This document shows positions 1 through 8,691 of a DNA stretch of 64,000 nucleotides, one piece after another. Location of the stretch: positions 62,001 to 126,000 of the forward strand of contig CAWAFI010000021.1 in assembly GCA_963781285.1 (NCBI GenBank), written 5' to 3'. Both the position numbers and the translations under genes were made by a program. Position 1 is the first letter of the stretch, and every line of letters begins with the position of its first letter. The DNA comes from CAIWHR01 sp963781285 (lineage in GTDB: Bacteria; Pseudomonadota; Gammaproteobacteria; Burkholderiales; Casimicrobiaceae). The notes beneath the pieces are model-generated. The model saw only the letters and a list, made by a program, of their open reading frames with translations, searched no databases and had not been told where the DNA came from.

Positions 1-1779
1 GCCGGTTACGCCCATCTGGCGGTACAGCGCATGAGTGGCGCGGCTTCGCGCGTAGGCGCCAGGCCAGGTCACGATGGGCACGCCGACCCCGAATGCCTCG
101 AAACTCGTCGTTCCACCACCGAAATGCGGCGTATCGAGCGTCGCGTCGACAGTGCGGAGGAAGCCCAGGAAGGCATCGAACTCGAGAAACGGGAGAACCA
201 CGACGCGATGGAGCACGTCCGGCATGACCCGCTGGAAGCGCTGGAGGAGCAGCCGCCCCCATTGCTCGGTCTTGCCACCGTTGAAGAGGACGAGCAGGCC
301 CTGCGAATCGCGACGCAGAATCTCTGCCAGCGTCGCATCGAACTCCGGGTGGATCTTGATCGGGTTCTGCGCGCACACGTAGATTCTCGCTTCTGCCGGC
401 AATCCGAAGTGCTCGCGCCCCGGCCCCGCTTCGTTCGGCACGCGCCGCACGAAGTAGCAGCAGATTTCGGGAAAGCGGATCAGCGTTTCCGAATAGTGCC
501 GGTCGGCATCCGGATTCTCCAGCGCTTCCGCCGAAAGGAAATAATCGATATTGGGAATGCCCGTCGTTACCGGGTGACCGAGCGCGACGCATTGCACCGG
601 GGCGAGCCGGCCGAAGGCCAGGAAATAGGTCGTCGGCTCCATGCCGATATCCGGGTAGAACAGCACATCCAGTCGCTCCGCAGCGACGCGCTCGCGCGCC
701 GACGCGAGATCCATTTCGGGAAGCGCAAGGGGGCGCTTCCCGGCGGAATGCATGCCGCCGCCTTCGCCGACGGCAAAGGTCACGACCTCGAAGCGCTGGC
801 AGTCGATCTGGTCCGGAATCGCGCCGTAATACTTGCCGACCGGGTGATCCGGATGCAGAAATCGCGAAACGAAGCCGACGCGGATCCTGGCGCCGGGTCC
901 GGCATAGTTGGCGCAATGCGGGGCAGTCCACGCGAGTTCCGGACTCGCGCGAAGGTGGAAGGCAGCGAGGCGCTGACGCAGATCGCGATCGTTGCGGCCG
1001 TGATAGCCGGTATAGAAGATTGCGCTGCTCGCGTAGCGCAGCGGATCGGGCAGCGTGATGTGCCGGCCTTCGAGCGCAACGATGGCGCGCACCAGGCGTT
1101 CGCGGGTGTCGTCGATTTCCGCCACCGACATCGGTATTACCGGCATAAGCAGGGCAAGCTGCACTTCGACGCCCGGGTTCGGTGCTAGCGCGAGCGATCT
1201 CCGGTAGGCGTCGGCGGCAGCCTCGCTCTGTCCCGTATCCTGCAGCACGTTTCCGAGCTGGAGAAACGCGTCGCCCGCCTCCCGAATGCGCCCGAGCAGG
1301 TGGAGCACGTTACCGAGATTGTTGAGGGCGCCGGTGTGGCTGGGGACGAGCGCAATTGCACGACGGTAATACTCCGCTGCTGCTGCGAGCGCTTGCTGCT
1401 GGCGAAGCAGGTTGCCGAGATTGAAGCAGGCGTCGGCGAACTGCGGGTCGACGGCGAGCGCGTGCCGAAACGCCGCTTCCGCTTCTGGCAGGCGTCCCAG
1501 CATCGCCAGCGCGTTGCCGAGATTGCTGCAGGCGGTCGGATTGTCGGCTTGCACGGCGAGCGAGCGGCCGATCAGGTCCACCGCGGCATCGAAACGCTGC
1601 TGCTGATAGGCGAGCAAACCGGAATAGTGAAGCGCATCGGCGTGCCCGGGCTCGCGTGCCAGGATCTCCCGATAACGCGCCTCCGCGTCGTCGAGACGGC
1701 CGGCCTGGTGCAAGCGCAGGGCATCCTGGAGCAGCGATGGCAGCGCCGCCGGAGTGGATGAGGTTCCGGGTGAATTCAT
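1..1779 (-). CDS. TPR protein with SPINDLY/O-GlcNAc-transferase-like glycosyltransferase domain (partial, 3' end outside window)
   Basis: Read from an ATG at 1779 (protein begins MNSPGTSSTPAALPSLLQDA), the frame stays open to the window edge, giving 593 codons without a stop. Roughly residues 15-190 are repeated 34-residue TPR units with the usual spacing (for example ALHYSGLLAYQQQRFDAAVD, then CSNLGNALAMLGRLPEAEAA, then CFNLGNLLRQQQALAAAAEY). The second half fits the glycosyltransferase family 41 type: IRVGFVSRFLHPDHPVGKYY, then LDVLFYPDIGMEPTTYFLAF, then GGGTTSFEAFGVGVPIVTWP, the last being the nucleotide-sugar-binding region. Bacterial members are cytosolic and often modify proteins or surface structures; the substrate here cannot be told. 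A long frame on the opposite strand (31-1188) is its shadow. The extreme C-terminus is missing only because the window starts there. Confidence 0.85.
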   Translation of the reverse strand, partial: MNSPGTSSTPAALPSLLQDALRLHQAGRLDDAEARYREILAREPGHADALHYSGLLAYQQQRFDAAVDLIGRSLAVQADNPTACSNLGNALAMLGRLPEAEAAFRHALAVDPQFADACFNLGNLLRQQQALAAAAEYYRRAIALVPSHTGALNNLGNVLHLLGRIREAGDAFLQLGNVLQDTGQSEAAADAYRRSLALAPNPGVEVQLALLMPVIPMSVAEIDDTRERLVRAIVALEGRHITLPDPLRYASSAIFYTGYHGRNDRDLRQRLAAFHLRASPELAWTAPHCANYAGPGARIRVGFVSRFLHPDHPVGKYYGAIPDQIDCQRFEVVTFAVGEGGGMHSAGKRPLALPEMDLASARERVAAERLDVLFYPDIGMEPTTYFLAFGRLAPVQCVALGHPVTTGIPNIDYFLSAEALENPDADRHYSETLIRFPEICCYFVRRVPNEAGPGREHFGLPAEARIYVCAQNPIKIHPEFDATLAEILRRDSQGLLVLFNGGKTEQWGRLLLQRFQRVMPDVLHRVVVLPFLEFDAFLGFLRTVDATLDTPHFGGGTTSFEAFGVGVPIVTWPGAYARSRATHALYRQMGVTG

Positions 1780-1857
1780 CGATTCACAGCCGCACGCAAG
1801 GGTTTGTTCAGGATGATCCGCCGCGGCTTGCGGCGAGCCCGCGAGCGCGGGACAAGC

Positions 1858-2616
1858 TCAAAGATTACAGAACATCAATTCGAATTCGACGTCGCGGTCG
1901 TAAACCGCTCCGCGGTCCATCCCGGTAAGGCCGATGAAGCGGATGTTGAGCGCGTACTTGTTCGCGCTGATCTCCGGCACGCACGGCAAGTCGCGGCCCA
2001 CGGAGAGCCGCAACAGTTGCGCGACCTTGGAGGTGGTCAGCATCAGCTGGAATACGCCGCGATACGCGATCTGGCGACTCGCGCGGCCGTTGTCGCGCAG
2101 CAGGCGCAGGACAATCGCGAGCCCATCGTGGATCGGCAGGAACGGCTCGATCCATGCCCTGAGATCGTTCTGCCGCGCGGCGGGGTCGGCATTGAGCCAG
2201 TAGTGGTAGGCAGGCAGGTCGAACTCGCAGACGCCGCCGGGAATCGCGGTTCGCTGCTTGATCGTCATCAGCCACTCGTTCTCGCGCAGATGCGCGCCGG
2301 CCCGGCCGGCCTGCGCGAGCAGTGCAGCGCTTGCCTTGTCGATCTCGTAGAGCAACGGCTCGAGCACACGGGTCTCGATCGCCGGGTTGTTGCGCAGCGG
2401 CGCGAGCAGCTGCTTCTGCCGCTCGAGTTCCTGCAGCAGGTCGGTCTTGAGGTCGGCGCGGGCCGCGACGTCGCTGATCTCGAACAACGCGAGCAGCGCC
2501 GCATGATGGTCGGGCCCTTCGATACGCGAGGCAAAGAACCGCGCACGATGAAAGAGATCCTCGAGCCGCATCAAGGTGCGGATTCGCTCGTTCAGTGGAT
2601 GCTCGTAACGGATCAC
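1858..2616 (-). CDS. zapD: Cell division protein ZapD (FtsZ-associated)
   Basis: The protein is 252 residues, the usual ZapD length. ZapD cross-links FtsZ filaments and helps hold the Z-ring together in the cytoplasm. The start MIRYEHPLNERIRTLMRLED and the internal ENEWLMTIKQRTAIPGGVCE followed by FDLPAYHYWL match the family (compare the EHPLNE and IPGGCCSFDLP motifs of E. coli ZapD). The GTG at 2616 is chosen because the family begins right at this motif; the frame is open further upstream but that part is unlike ZapD and overlaps coaE. It lies 61 nt after coaE, in the common pilD-coaE-zapD order, so it is probably co-transcribed with them. Confidence 0.9.
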   Translation of the reverse strand: MIRYEHPLNERIRTLMRLEDLFHRARFFASRIEGPDHHAALLALFEISDVAARADLKTDLLQELERQKQLLAPLRNNPAIETRVLEPLLYEIDKASAALLAQAGRAGAHLRENEWLMTIKQRTAIPGGVCEFDLPAYHYWLNADPAARQNDLRAWIEPFLPIHDGLAIVLRLLRDNGRASRQIAYRGVFQLMLTTSKVAQLLRLSVGRDLPCVPEISANKYALNIRFIGLTGMDRGAVYDRDVEFELMFCNL

Positions 2617-2677
2617 GGTAGCGGTAATCGTGCGCGGTGCGTCAGTTGCGCATTCTGCTCCAACTCGTGCGGCCCAC

Positions 2678-3307
2678 TTAAGCGGCGCATTCCGGTTCGC
2701 CGGCCGATTTCGCGGCCAGCGCGCGGTAGCGACGATCGAGCACGGCAACCTGCGGCGCGATTGCCGAGGGTGGACCCGAGTTGTCGAGTACATCATCGGC
2801 GCGGGCGAGTCGATCGGCGCGGGGCAGCTGGGTTGCCATGATCGTGCTGATCTCGGCGTGGGTAAGGCCGCTACGGGCCGCGACGCGCAGCAATTGCAGG
2901 TCCTCCGGACAATCGACGACGAGCGTCCGTTGCACGACGTGCGCGAGTCCGCCGCGCTCGAACAGGAGCGGGACGACGAGGATGCCGTAACGACTTTTCC
3001 ATCCCGCGATCTCTGACCGCGCGGCTTCGCGGATCAATGGGTGGAGAAGGCCTTCGAGTCGGGCGCGGGCAGCCGCGTCCGCGAACACGATCTCGCGCAG
3101 GCGGGTGCGGTCGAGGGTGCCGTCGGATCGGCGCAGGTCGGTGCCGAAGGCGGCGAGGACGGCCGCGTAACCAGGCTCTCCGGGTGCCGTAAGCGCGTGC
3201 GCAAGTCGATCGGTGTCGGTAACGTCGATCCCGAGCGCCGCGAACGCATCGGCGACCGCAGACTTGCCGCTGCCGATGCCGCCGGTGAGGCCGACGACGA
3301 AGGTCAC
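2678..3307 (-). CDS. coaE: Dephospho-CoA kinase
   Basis: This enzyme phosphorylates the 3'-hydroxyl of dephospho-CoA with ATP, the last step of coenzyme A synthesis. The 209-residue protein starts VTFVVGLTGGIGSGKSAVAD, with the P-loop GGIGSGKS at residues 9-16. Further family features are DTDRLAH, LREIVFADAAARARLEGLLH and the lid region MATQLPRADRLARADDVLDN. The GTG start at 3307 is set by the P-loop position and overlaps the stop codon of the prepilin peptidase gene by 4 nt, which points to translational coupling. Confidence 0.95.
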   Translation of the reverse strand: MTFVVGLTGGIGSGKSAVADAFAALGIDVTDTDRLAHALTAPGEPGYAAVLAAFGTDLRRSDGTLDRTRLREIVFADAAARARLEGLLHPLIREAARSEIAGWKSRYGILVVPLLFERGGLAHVVQRTLVVDCPEDLQLLRVAARSGLTHAEISTIMATQLPRADRLARADDVLDNSGPPSAIAPQVAVLDRRYRALAAKSAGEPECAA

Positions 3308-4146
3308 GGGAGATAGATCCGGACCAGTGCCGGCCCCCAGAAGAGCGCGATCGCGCCGGCAATCGCCAGGTAGGGCCCGAACGGGATCGGGATGTTGTGG
3401 TCGCGGCCCTTGAACGCAATCAACGCGACGCCGATCACCGCGCCCACGAGCGAGGAGAGCAGGACGATCAGCGGCAGCATCTGCCATCCGAGCCAGGCCC
3501 CCAGTGCCGCGAGCAGCTTGAAATCACCATAGCCCATGCCTTCCTTGCCGCGGATCAACTTGAACAACCAGTAGACGACCCAGAGCGAGAGGTAGCCCGC
3601 AATCGCTCCGATCACGGCACTTGCGAGCGGGACGAACGTACCCCACAGATTGGCGAGGAGCCCGCCCCAGAGAAGCGGGAGGGTCAGGTCGTCGGGAAGG
3701 AGCTGGGCGTCCGCATCAATCACGGTCAGCGCCAGCAAGGTCCAGAGCAATACGCAGGCGCCAGCGCCCTTTGCGGTAGCGCCGAAATGGAAGATCGCAT
3801 ACGCGGCAAGCAACCCGCCGAGGAGCTCCACGACCGGATAACGCGCCGAAATACGGGCCTTGCAGGACGAGCATTTGCCCCCGAGCACCAGCCACGAGAC
3901 GATGGGAATGTTCTCGTGCGCGGCGATCCGGTGCCCGCAGGACGGACAGGCGGAGCGCGGAACGACGAGGTTGTACGTAGGCTCGTCCGGTACCGGCTCG
4001 CCGCGTAGCTCCGCGCATTGGGCGCGCCAGCCGCGCTCCATCATCTTGGGCAGCCGGTGGATGACGACGTTGAGGAAGCTGCCGACGACGAGCCCGACTA
4101 CGACGGCCAGCGCAATTGCCGCCACCGGTTCAATACCGGGGCTCAT
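3304..4146 (-). CDS. pilD: Type IV prepilin peptidase / N-methyltransferase
   Basis: PilD is an inner-membrane aspartyl protease that removes the short leader of type IV prepilins and pseudopilins and methylates the new N-terminus. At 280 residues it has the normal length. An N-terminal membrane helix with GSFLNVVIHRLP is followed by two cysteine pairs (CPSCGH and CSSCKA, a likely zinc site) and several more membrane helices. The two catalytic aspartates are expected in VIDADAQLLPDDLTLPLLW and in the GxGD motif, seen as GMGYGDFKLLAALGAWLGW. It sits 18 nt after pilC and overlaps coaE. Confidence 0.95.
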   Translation of the reverse strand: MSPGIEPVAAIALAVVVGLVVGSFLNVVIHRLPKMMERGWRAQCAELRGEPVPDEPTYNLVVPRSACPSCGHRIAAHENIPIVSWLVLGGKCSSCKARISARYPVVELLGGLLAAYAIFHFGATAKGAGACVLLWTLLALTVIDADAQLLPDDLTLPLLWGGLLANLWGTFVPLASAVIGAIAGYLSLWVVYWLFKLIRGKEGMGYGDFKLLAALGAWLGWQMLPLIVLLSSLVGAVIGVALIAFKGRDHNIPIPFGPYLAIAGAIALFWGPALVRIYLP

Positions 4147-4164
4147 CGCCGAGCTGGCGTCGCG

Positions 4165-5388
4165 TCAAATGACCTGGCCCAGCTTGAAGATCGGCAGGTA
4201 CATGGCGATGACCAGCCCACCGATCACCACACCGAGGAACACGATGATGATCGGCTCGAGCAGGCTCGAAAGCGCGGCCACGGCGTCGTCGACCTCGCGC
4301 TCGTAGAAATCCGCGATCTTGCCGAGCATGTTGTCGAGCGAGCCCGACTCCTCACCGATCTGCGTCATCTGCAGCACCATCGACGGAAAGAGGTTGGTGT
4401 TCGACATCGCATTGGTGAGGCTCGTGCCGGTGCTGACCTCGGTCTGGATGCGCTTTGTCCCCGCCGCGTACACCGAGTTGCCAGCGGCGCCGGCCACCGC
4501 GTCGAGGGACTCGACCAGCGGCACGCCCGCCGCGAACATCGTCTGCAGCGTGCGTGTCCAGCGGGCGATCGTCGCCTTCTCCAGAATGGCGCCGATGATC
4601 GGAATGCGCAGCGCGATGCGGTCCGCCGCGTAGCGGAAGGCGGCTGAGCGCCGTTTGAGCGTGAAAAAGCCGAAGATCGCGCCGATGATGCACAGAAATC
4701 CGAGCCACCACCACGCGACGACGAAGTCGGACATCGCCATCACCATCAGCGTGGGCACCGGCAGGTCGGCGCCAAAGCTCGAGAACACGGCCTTGAACGC
4801 CGGAATCACGAAAATCATGATGACCCAGACGACAACGATGGCCACCACGATCACCGAGATTGGATAGAACAGCGCCGACTTGATCTTGCCTTTGATCGCG
4901 AGAATCTTTTCCTTGTAGGTCGCGAGCCGGTCGAGGATGGCGTCCAGCATGCCGGCGGTCTCGCCCGCGCTCACGAGATTGCAGTAGAGGTTGTCGAACT
5001 GGACCGGGTGCTCGCGGAACGCCTGCGACAGGCTCGAGCCCGCCTCGACACGGCTCTTGAGGTCCATCACGAGCCGCGAGAATGCGGCGTTGCTGTGGCC
5101 GCGGGCCACGATCTCGAAGGCCTGCAGCAGCGGCACCCCGGCGCGCAGCATCGTCGCAAGCTGGCGGGTGAAGAACGTGACCTCCCTTTCGCCAACCCTC
5201 TTGCCGCCGCGAAACGTCTGCCGCTTGATCTTGGTGATGCGGATACCCTGCCGGCGCAGGTTAGTCGTCACCACCGTCTCGGACGCGCCCTTCGCTTCAC
5301 CGCGCATCTGGCGGTTGGCGCGGTCGACACCCTCCCAGAGGAATGTGTATTCCTTGACGTCTTTGCGCTGCGCAGCGGCGATGGCCAT
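4165..5388 (-). CDS. pilC: Type IV pilus inner-membrane platform protein PilC
   Basis: PilC is the polytopic platform on which the PilB and PilT motors act during pilus assembly and retraction. The protein is 407 residues and has two T2SSF domains, about residues 75-200 and 275-400, each ending in membrane helices. Typical segments are FTRQLATMLRAGVPLLQAFE in the first and RWTRTLQTMFAAGVPLVESL in the second, showing the internal duplication of the family, and the C-terminus LLEPIIIVFLGVVIGGLVIA. It follows pilB by 31 nt and precedes pilD. Confidence 0.96.
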   Translation of the reverse strand: MAIAAAQRKDVKEYTFLWEGVDRANRQMRGEAKGASETVVTTNLRRQGIRITKIKRQTFRGGKRVGEREVTFFTRQLATMLRAGVPLLQAFEIVARGHSNAAFSRLVMDLKSRVEAGSSLSQAFREHPVQFDNLYCNLVSAGETAGMLDAILDRLATYKEKILAIKGKIKSALFYPISVIVVAIVVVWVIMIFVIPAFKAVFSSFGADLPVPTLMVMAMSDFVVAWWWLGFLCIIGAIFGFFTLKRRSAAFRYAADRIALRIPIIGAILEKATIARWTRTLQTMFAAGVPLVESLDAVAGAAGNSVYAAGTKRIQTEVSTGTSLTNAMSNTNLFPSMVLQMTQIGEESGSLDNMLGKIADFYEREVDDAVAALSSLLEPIIIVFLGVVIGGLVIAMYLPIFKLGQVI

Positions 5389-5419
5389 GTTCTGATCCTT
5401 CCGGATGCGGGTACCGCCG

Positions 5420-7138
5420 TCACTCGTTCGTGATGGCTTCGATTTCCTCGAGCGAGGTCAAACCCTGCCTCACCTTGATGAGGCCCGATTGTCGCAGATC
5501 GCGCACGCCCTCCTTGCGCGCCTGGTCGGCGATGTCGATCGCCGTGCCGTTGCGCATGATGAGCTGGCGCATCTCGTCGGAGATCTGCATCACCTGGTAG
5601 ATACCGACGCGTCCCTTGTAGCCGGTCCCTCTGCACTTTTCGCAACCAACGGGGCCGTAGGTCTGCCAGGTGCCGTCGATGTCTTCTTCGGAGAAGCCGG
5701 CCCGGATGAGCGCTTCGGGCGGAATGTCCTTGGGTTGCTTACAACTCGGGCACAGGCGGCGGCCGAGGCGTTGCGCCGTGATCAGGATCACCGACGAGGC
5801 CACGTTGAACGGGGCGACGCCCATGTTGAGAAGCCGGGTCAGTGTCGTTGGGGCATCGTTCGTGTGCAGCGTCGCGAGCACCAGGTGACCCGTCTGCGCC
5901 GCCTTGATCGCGATGTCGGCAGTTTCGAGGTCGCGGATTTCGCCGACCATGATGACGTCAGGGTCCTGCCGGAGGAAGGACCGCAGCGCAGTGGCGAAGG
6001 TAAGCCCCGCCTTTTCGTTGATGTTGACCTGGTTGACGCCCGGGAGCTGGATTTCCGCCGGATCCTCCGCCGTCGAGATGTTGATCCCCGGCTGGTTCAG
6101 GATGTTGAGGCACGTGTAGAGCGAAACGGTCTTGCCGGAGCCCGTGGGGCCGGTGACCAGAATCATCCCGTACGGCCGCCCGATGGCGAACATCAGTTGC
6201 TCTTGCTGGTCCGCGTCGTAGCCCAGCGCCTCGATGCCGAGCTTGACGCCCGCCGAGTCGAGAATCCGCATCACGATCTTTTCACCGAACAGCGTGGGCA
6301 GCGAGCTGACGCGAAAGTCGATCGCCTTTGCCTTTGACAGCACGAGCTTCATCCGGCCGTCCTGCGGCACGCGCTTTTCGGAGATGTCGAGCTTGCTGAT
6401 CACCTTGATCCGCGAGGCGACCTTGTCCTTGATCACGAGCGGCGGCTGCGCGACCTCCATCAGGATACCGTCGAGCCGGTAGCGGATCCGGTAGTACTTC
6501 TCATAGGGCTCGAAATGGATGTCGGACGCGCCGGCGTTGATCGCGTCGATCAGGATCTTCTGGATGTACTTGACGACCGGCGCGTCCTCGACCTCCTGGC
6601 TTTCCTCGTCGGAGAGCGTCGCGGGGCCGCCTTCCTGGAGGTCGAGCTCCAGATCCTCCATGGCGGCCATTTCATTGAGCGTCGCCCCCTTGGCCTCGAC
6701 CAACTTCGTGATCGCCTGCGCGAGCTTGTCGTCCTCGACGACGACCGGCTCGACGACGAGGTTGGTCTTGAACCGGACTTCCTCCAGCGCCTGCAGGTTG
6801 GCGGGGTCGGACGTGGCTACGTAGAGCCGGTTGCCGCGCTTGTGCAGCGGCAATACGCGACGCGATGCGGCAAGCTTGGTGTCGACCACGTCCTTGTGAA
6901 TCTGGTCCAGATCGAACGCCCCGAGGTCCATCAACGGGACGCCGAACGCCCGTGATCCGAATACGGCGAGTTGGGTCGCCGATATCCGCTTGCCGAGGAT
7001 GACCTGCTCGACGAACGTGGTACTGGCCTGCTGCGCCTGCGTCTGCAGCGTTTCGGCCTCATATTCGGTCATGAGGCCATGTTGCGCGAGGGCACGCGCG
7101 AGCCCGCTCAGGTTGCGCGTGGTGGCGTGGGTAGCCAT
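5420..7138 (-). CDS. pilB: Type IV pilus assembly ATPase PilB
   Basis: PilB is the cytoplasmic hexameric ATPase that powers pilus extension. The 572-residue protein has an N-terminal MshEN/GspE-N region (about 1-160) and a T2SSE ATPase domain. Walker A is GPTGSGKT at 330-337, followed by the Asp box (ISTAEDPAEIQLPGVNQVNI), Walker B region DPDVIMVGEIRDLETADIAI and His box TGHLVLATLHTNDAPTTLTR. A tetracysteine zinc motif (CPSCKQ and CEKCRG) lies near the C-terminus, as in PilB and GspE proteins. It is the first gene of pilB-pilC-pilD-coaE-zapD and is preceded by a good sigma-54-type promoter. Confidence 0.96.
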   Translation of the reverse strand: MATHATTRNLSGLARALAQHGLMTEYEAETLQTQAQQASTTFVEQVILGKRISATQLAVFGSRAFGVPLMDLGAFDLDQIHKDVVDTKLAASRRVLPLHKRGNRLYVATSDPANLQALEEVRFKTNLVVEPVVVEDDKLAQAITKLVEAKGATLNEMAAMEDLELDLQEGGPATLSDEESQEVEDAPVVKYIQKILIDAINAGASDIHFEPYEKYYRIRYRLDGILMEVAQPPLVIKDKVASRIKVISKLDISEKRVPQDGRMKLVLSKAKAIDFRVSSLPTLFGEKIVMRILDSAGVKLGIEALGYDADQQEQLMFAIGRPYGMILVTGPTGSGKTVSLYTCLNILNQPGINISTAEDPAEIQLPGVNQVNINEKAGLTFATALRSFLRQDPDVIMVGEIRDLETADIAIKAAQTGHLVLATLHTNDAPTTLTRLLNMGVAPFNVASSVILITAQRLGRRLCPSCKQPKDIPPEALIRAGFSEEDIDGTWQTYGPVGCEKCRGTGYKGRVGIYQVMQISDEMRQLIMRNGTAIDIADQARKEGVRDLRQSGLIKVRQGLTSLEEIEAITNE

Positions 7139-7198
7139 GGACTAGACGGTTGGCAAGCGATGTGTAATCGGCAGGACAGACGACAATTGGAGCGGATC

Positions 7199-7216
7199 AA
7201 GCAATTTGTGTGCCTT
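7199..7216 (-). promoter_or_regulatory. Putative sigma-54 (RpoN) promoter of pilB
   Basis: Read on the minus strand the site is AGGCACACAAATTGCTT. It has GG and GC exactly 10 nt apart and the core GGCAC-N5-TTGC, close to the sigma-54 consensus TGGCACG-N4-TTGC. Transcription would begin near 7190, about 50 nt before the pilB start at 7138. Sigma-54 control of pilus genes is known in several proteobacteria. No activator site was identified. Confidence 0.6.
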
Positions 7217-7264
7217 TTCCGACGGTCGCCTGCCTCCTCCCGCGTTATTCCAAGCGCATAAAAC

Positions 7265-8584
7265 TTATCCAGTTGATGATGCCTGTCCGCCCGGGCTTTG
7301 TAAAGGCGCGGCGGCCGCGCGGCCCACCGGCGGCAGGAGTCGCACGACCTTGACCGCCCGACCCTGCGTTTGGAGAATTTCGAGCGCCTGCCCTTCGACG
7401 GTGACTTTGGTGCCGGCGTCGGGAATCTCGCCCAGCTGTTCGACGATGAGTCCGTTCAGCGTCTTCGGCCCATCGAGCGGAAACTGGGTCCCGAGCTTGC
7501 GGTTGAGGCTGCGCAGGAGCGCCATCCCGTCGACGACCACGCTGCCGTCGGCCGCGCGGCCCCACGACGACTGCGCGCTGTCCGGCGCCTGCGTCGTGAA
7601 ATCCCCGATGATCTCCTCGATGATGTCCTCGATGGTGACGAGTCCCTCGAGCTCGCCGTACTCGTCGACGACGAGCCCCAGCCGCTCCCGGTCGTTCTGA
7701 AACTGCTGCAGCTGGACGAGCAGCGGCGTTCCCGCCGGGACGAAGTACGCCGGCCGCAGGATCGTCCGCAATGCGGCGTGATCGATGGTCCCGGCCTGCT
7801 GGAGATGGACGACCTGCTTCAGGTGGATGATGCCGACGATGTTGTCGAGCTCGCCTTCGTAGGCGGGGAGCCGCGTGTGGTAGGACGTCGCGAGCTGCTC
7901 CGCGAGGTGCGCCGGCTTGGCCCGCAGGTCGACCGCATGGATCTGATTGCGGGGCGTCATCACGTCGTTGACGGTCACCGCTTCGAGGTCGAGAAGGTTG
8001 GCGAGCATCGATCGATGTTTGCCGCGGAAATACTGTCCCTCCAGCACCAGCGAACGCAGCTCCTCCTGCGTCAGCGAAGCGCTCGCATCGGTCGCGATCG
8101 GAATTCGCAGCAGCTTGAGCAGGCCCTGCACGAACAGGTTGACGAACCAGACGACCGGCGTGGCCACCTTGAGCATCGGCGCCAGCGCGTAGCCCACGAC
8201 CGGCGCAATGCGATCGGCATGCGCGGCCCCGACGACCTTCGGCGTGATCTCGGAGACGACGAGGATCGCGAACGTAACGGCAATCGTGCCGACCGCGAGT
8301 GCCAGCTTGCCTTCGCCGAACAGCCGGACCGTGATGATCGCCGTCAACGTGGCCGCGGCGGCATTGATGAGATTGTTGCCGAGCAGGATCACGCCGAGCA
8401 GGCGGTCGGTCTGGGCGAGCAGCGTCAGCGTGAGCTTGGCGCCGCGCGCGCCACGGTGCGCGCGGTGCCTCAGCCGATGCCGGTTGGCCGCCATCATCGC
8501 GGTCTCTGCGATCGAGAAGAAGCCGGAAGCGACGAGCAGCAACACCAGCGCGATCGCGAGCGTGCTTAGCGGGATGTCGTCCAT
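7265..8584 (-). CDS. CNNM/CorB-type membrane protein with CBS pair (HlyC/CorC family)
   Basis: The 439-residue protein has an N-terminal DUF21/CNNM membrane domain (about 1-185; starts MDDIPLSTLAIALVLLLVAS, then FFSIAETAMMAANRHRLRHR), two CBS domains (about 205-330; NDVMTPRNQIHAVDLRAKPA and VVDEYGELEGLVTIEDIIEE) and a CorC/HlyC C-terminal domain (about 350-425; LIVEQLGEIPDAGTKVTVEG). Members are inner-membrane proteins linked to magnesium or cobalt efflux, with CBS domains that sense nucleotides. Next to a ypjD-type gene and ffh it matches the E. coli yfjD(corB)-ypjD(corE)-ffh region. Substrate specificity is inferred from the family only. Confidence 0.88.
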   Translation of the reverse strand: MDDIPLSTLAIALVLLLVASGFFSIAETAMMAANRHRLRHRAHRGARGAKLTLTLLAQTDRLLGVILLGNNLINAAAATLTAIITVRLFGEGKLALAVGTIAVTFAILVVSEITPKVVGAAHADRIAPVVGYALAPMLKVATPVVWFVNLFVQGLLKLLRIPIATDASASLTQEELRSLVLEGQYFRGKHRSMLANLLDLEAVTVNDVMTPRNQIHAVDLRAKPAHLAEQLATSYHTRLPAYEGELDNIVGIIHLKQVVHLQQAGTIDHAALRTILRPAYFVPAGTPLLVQLQQFQNDRERLGLVVDEYGELEGLVTIEDIIEEIIGDFTTQAPDSAQSSWGRAADGSVVVDGMALLRSLNRKLGTQFPLDGPKTLNGLIVEQLGEIPDAGTKVTVEGQALEILQTQGRAVKVVRLLPPVGRAAAAPLQSPGGQASSTG

Positions 8585-8691
8585 TCAGAGGACAGAGGAC
8601 GCGGGACTGTGCGCAGACAATCCAGTGCGGCGCGCGGATGCAGGCCCATGACCGTCCGGCGTTTCGCCTTGGTTGATCAAGCATTCCCCGA

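Noticed and set aside
31..1188. Long plus-strand open frame of 385 codons
   Set aside because: It is antisense to the TPR/glycosyltransferase gene, is Arg/Glu/His-rich and shows no family motif; it is a GC-codon shadow.
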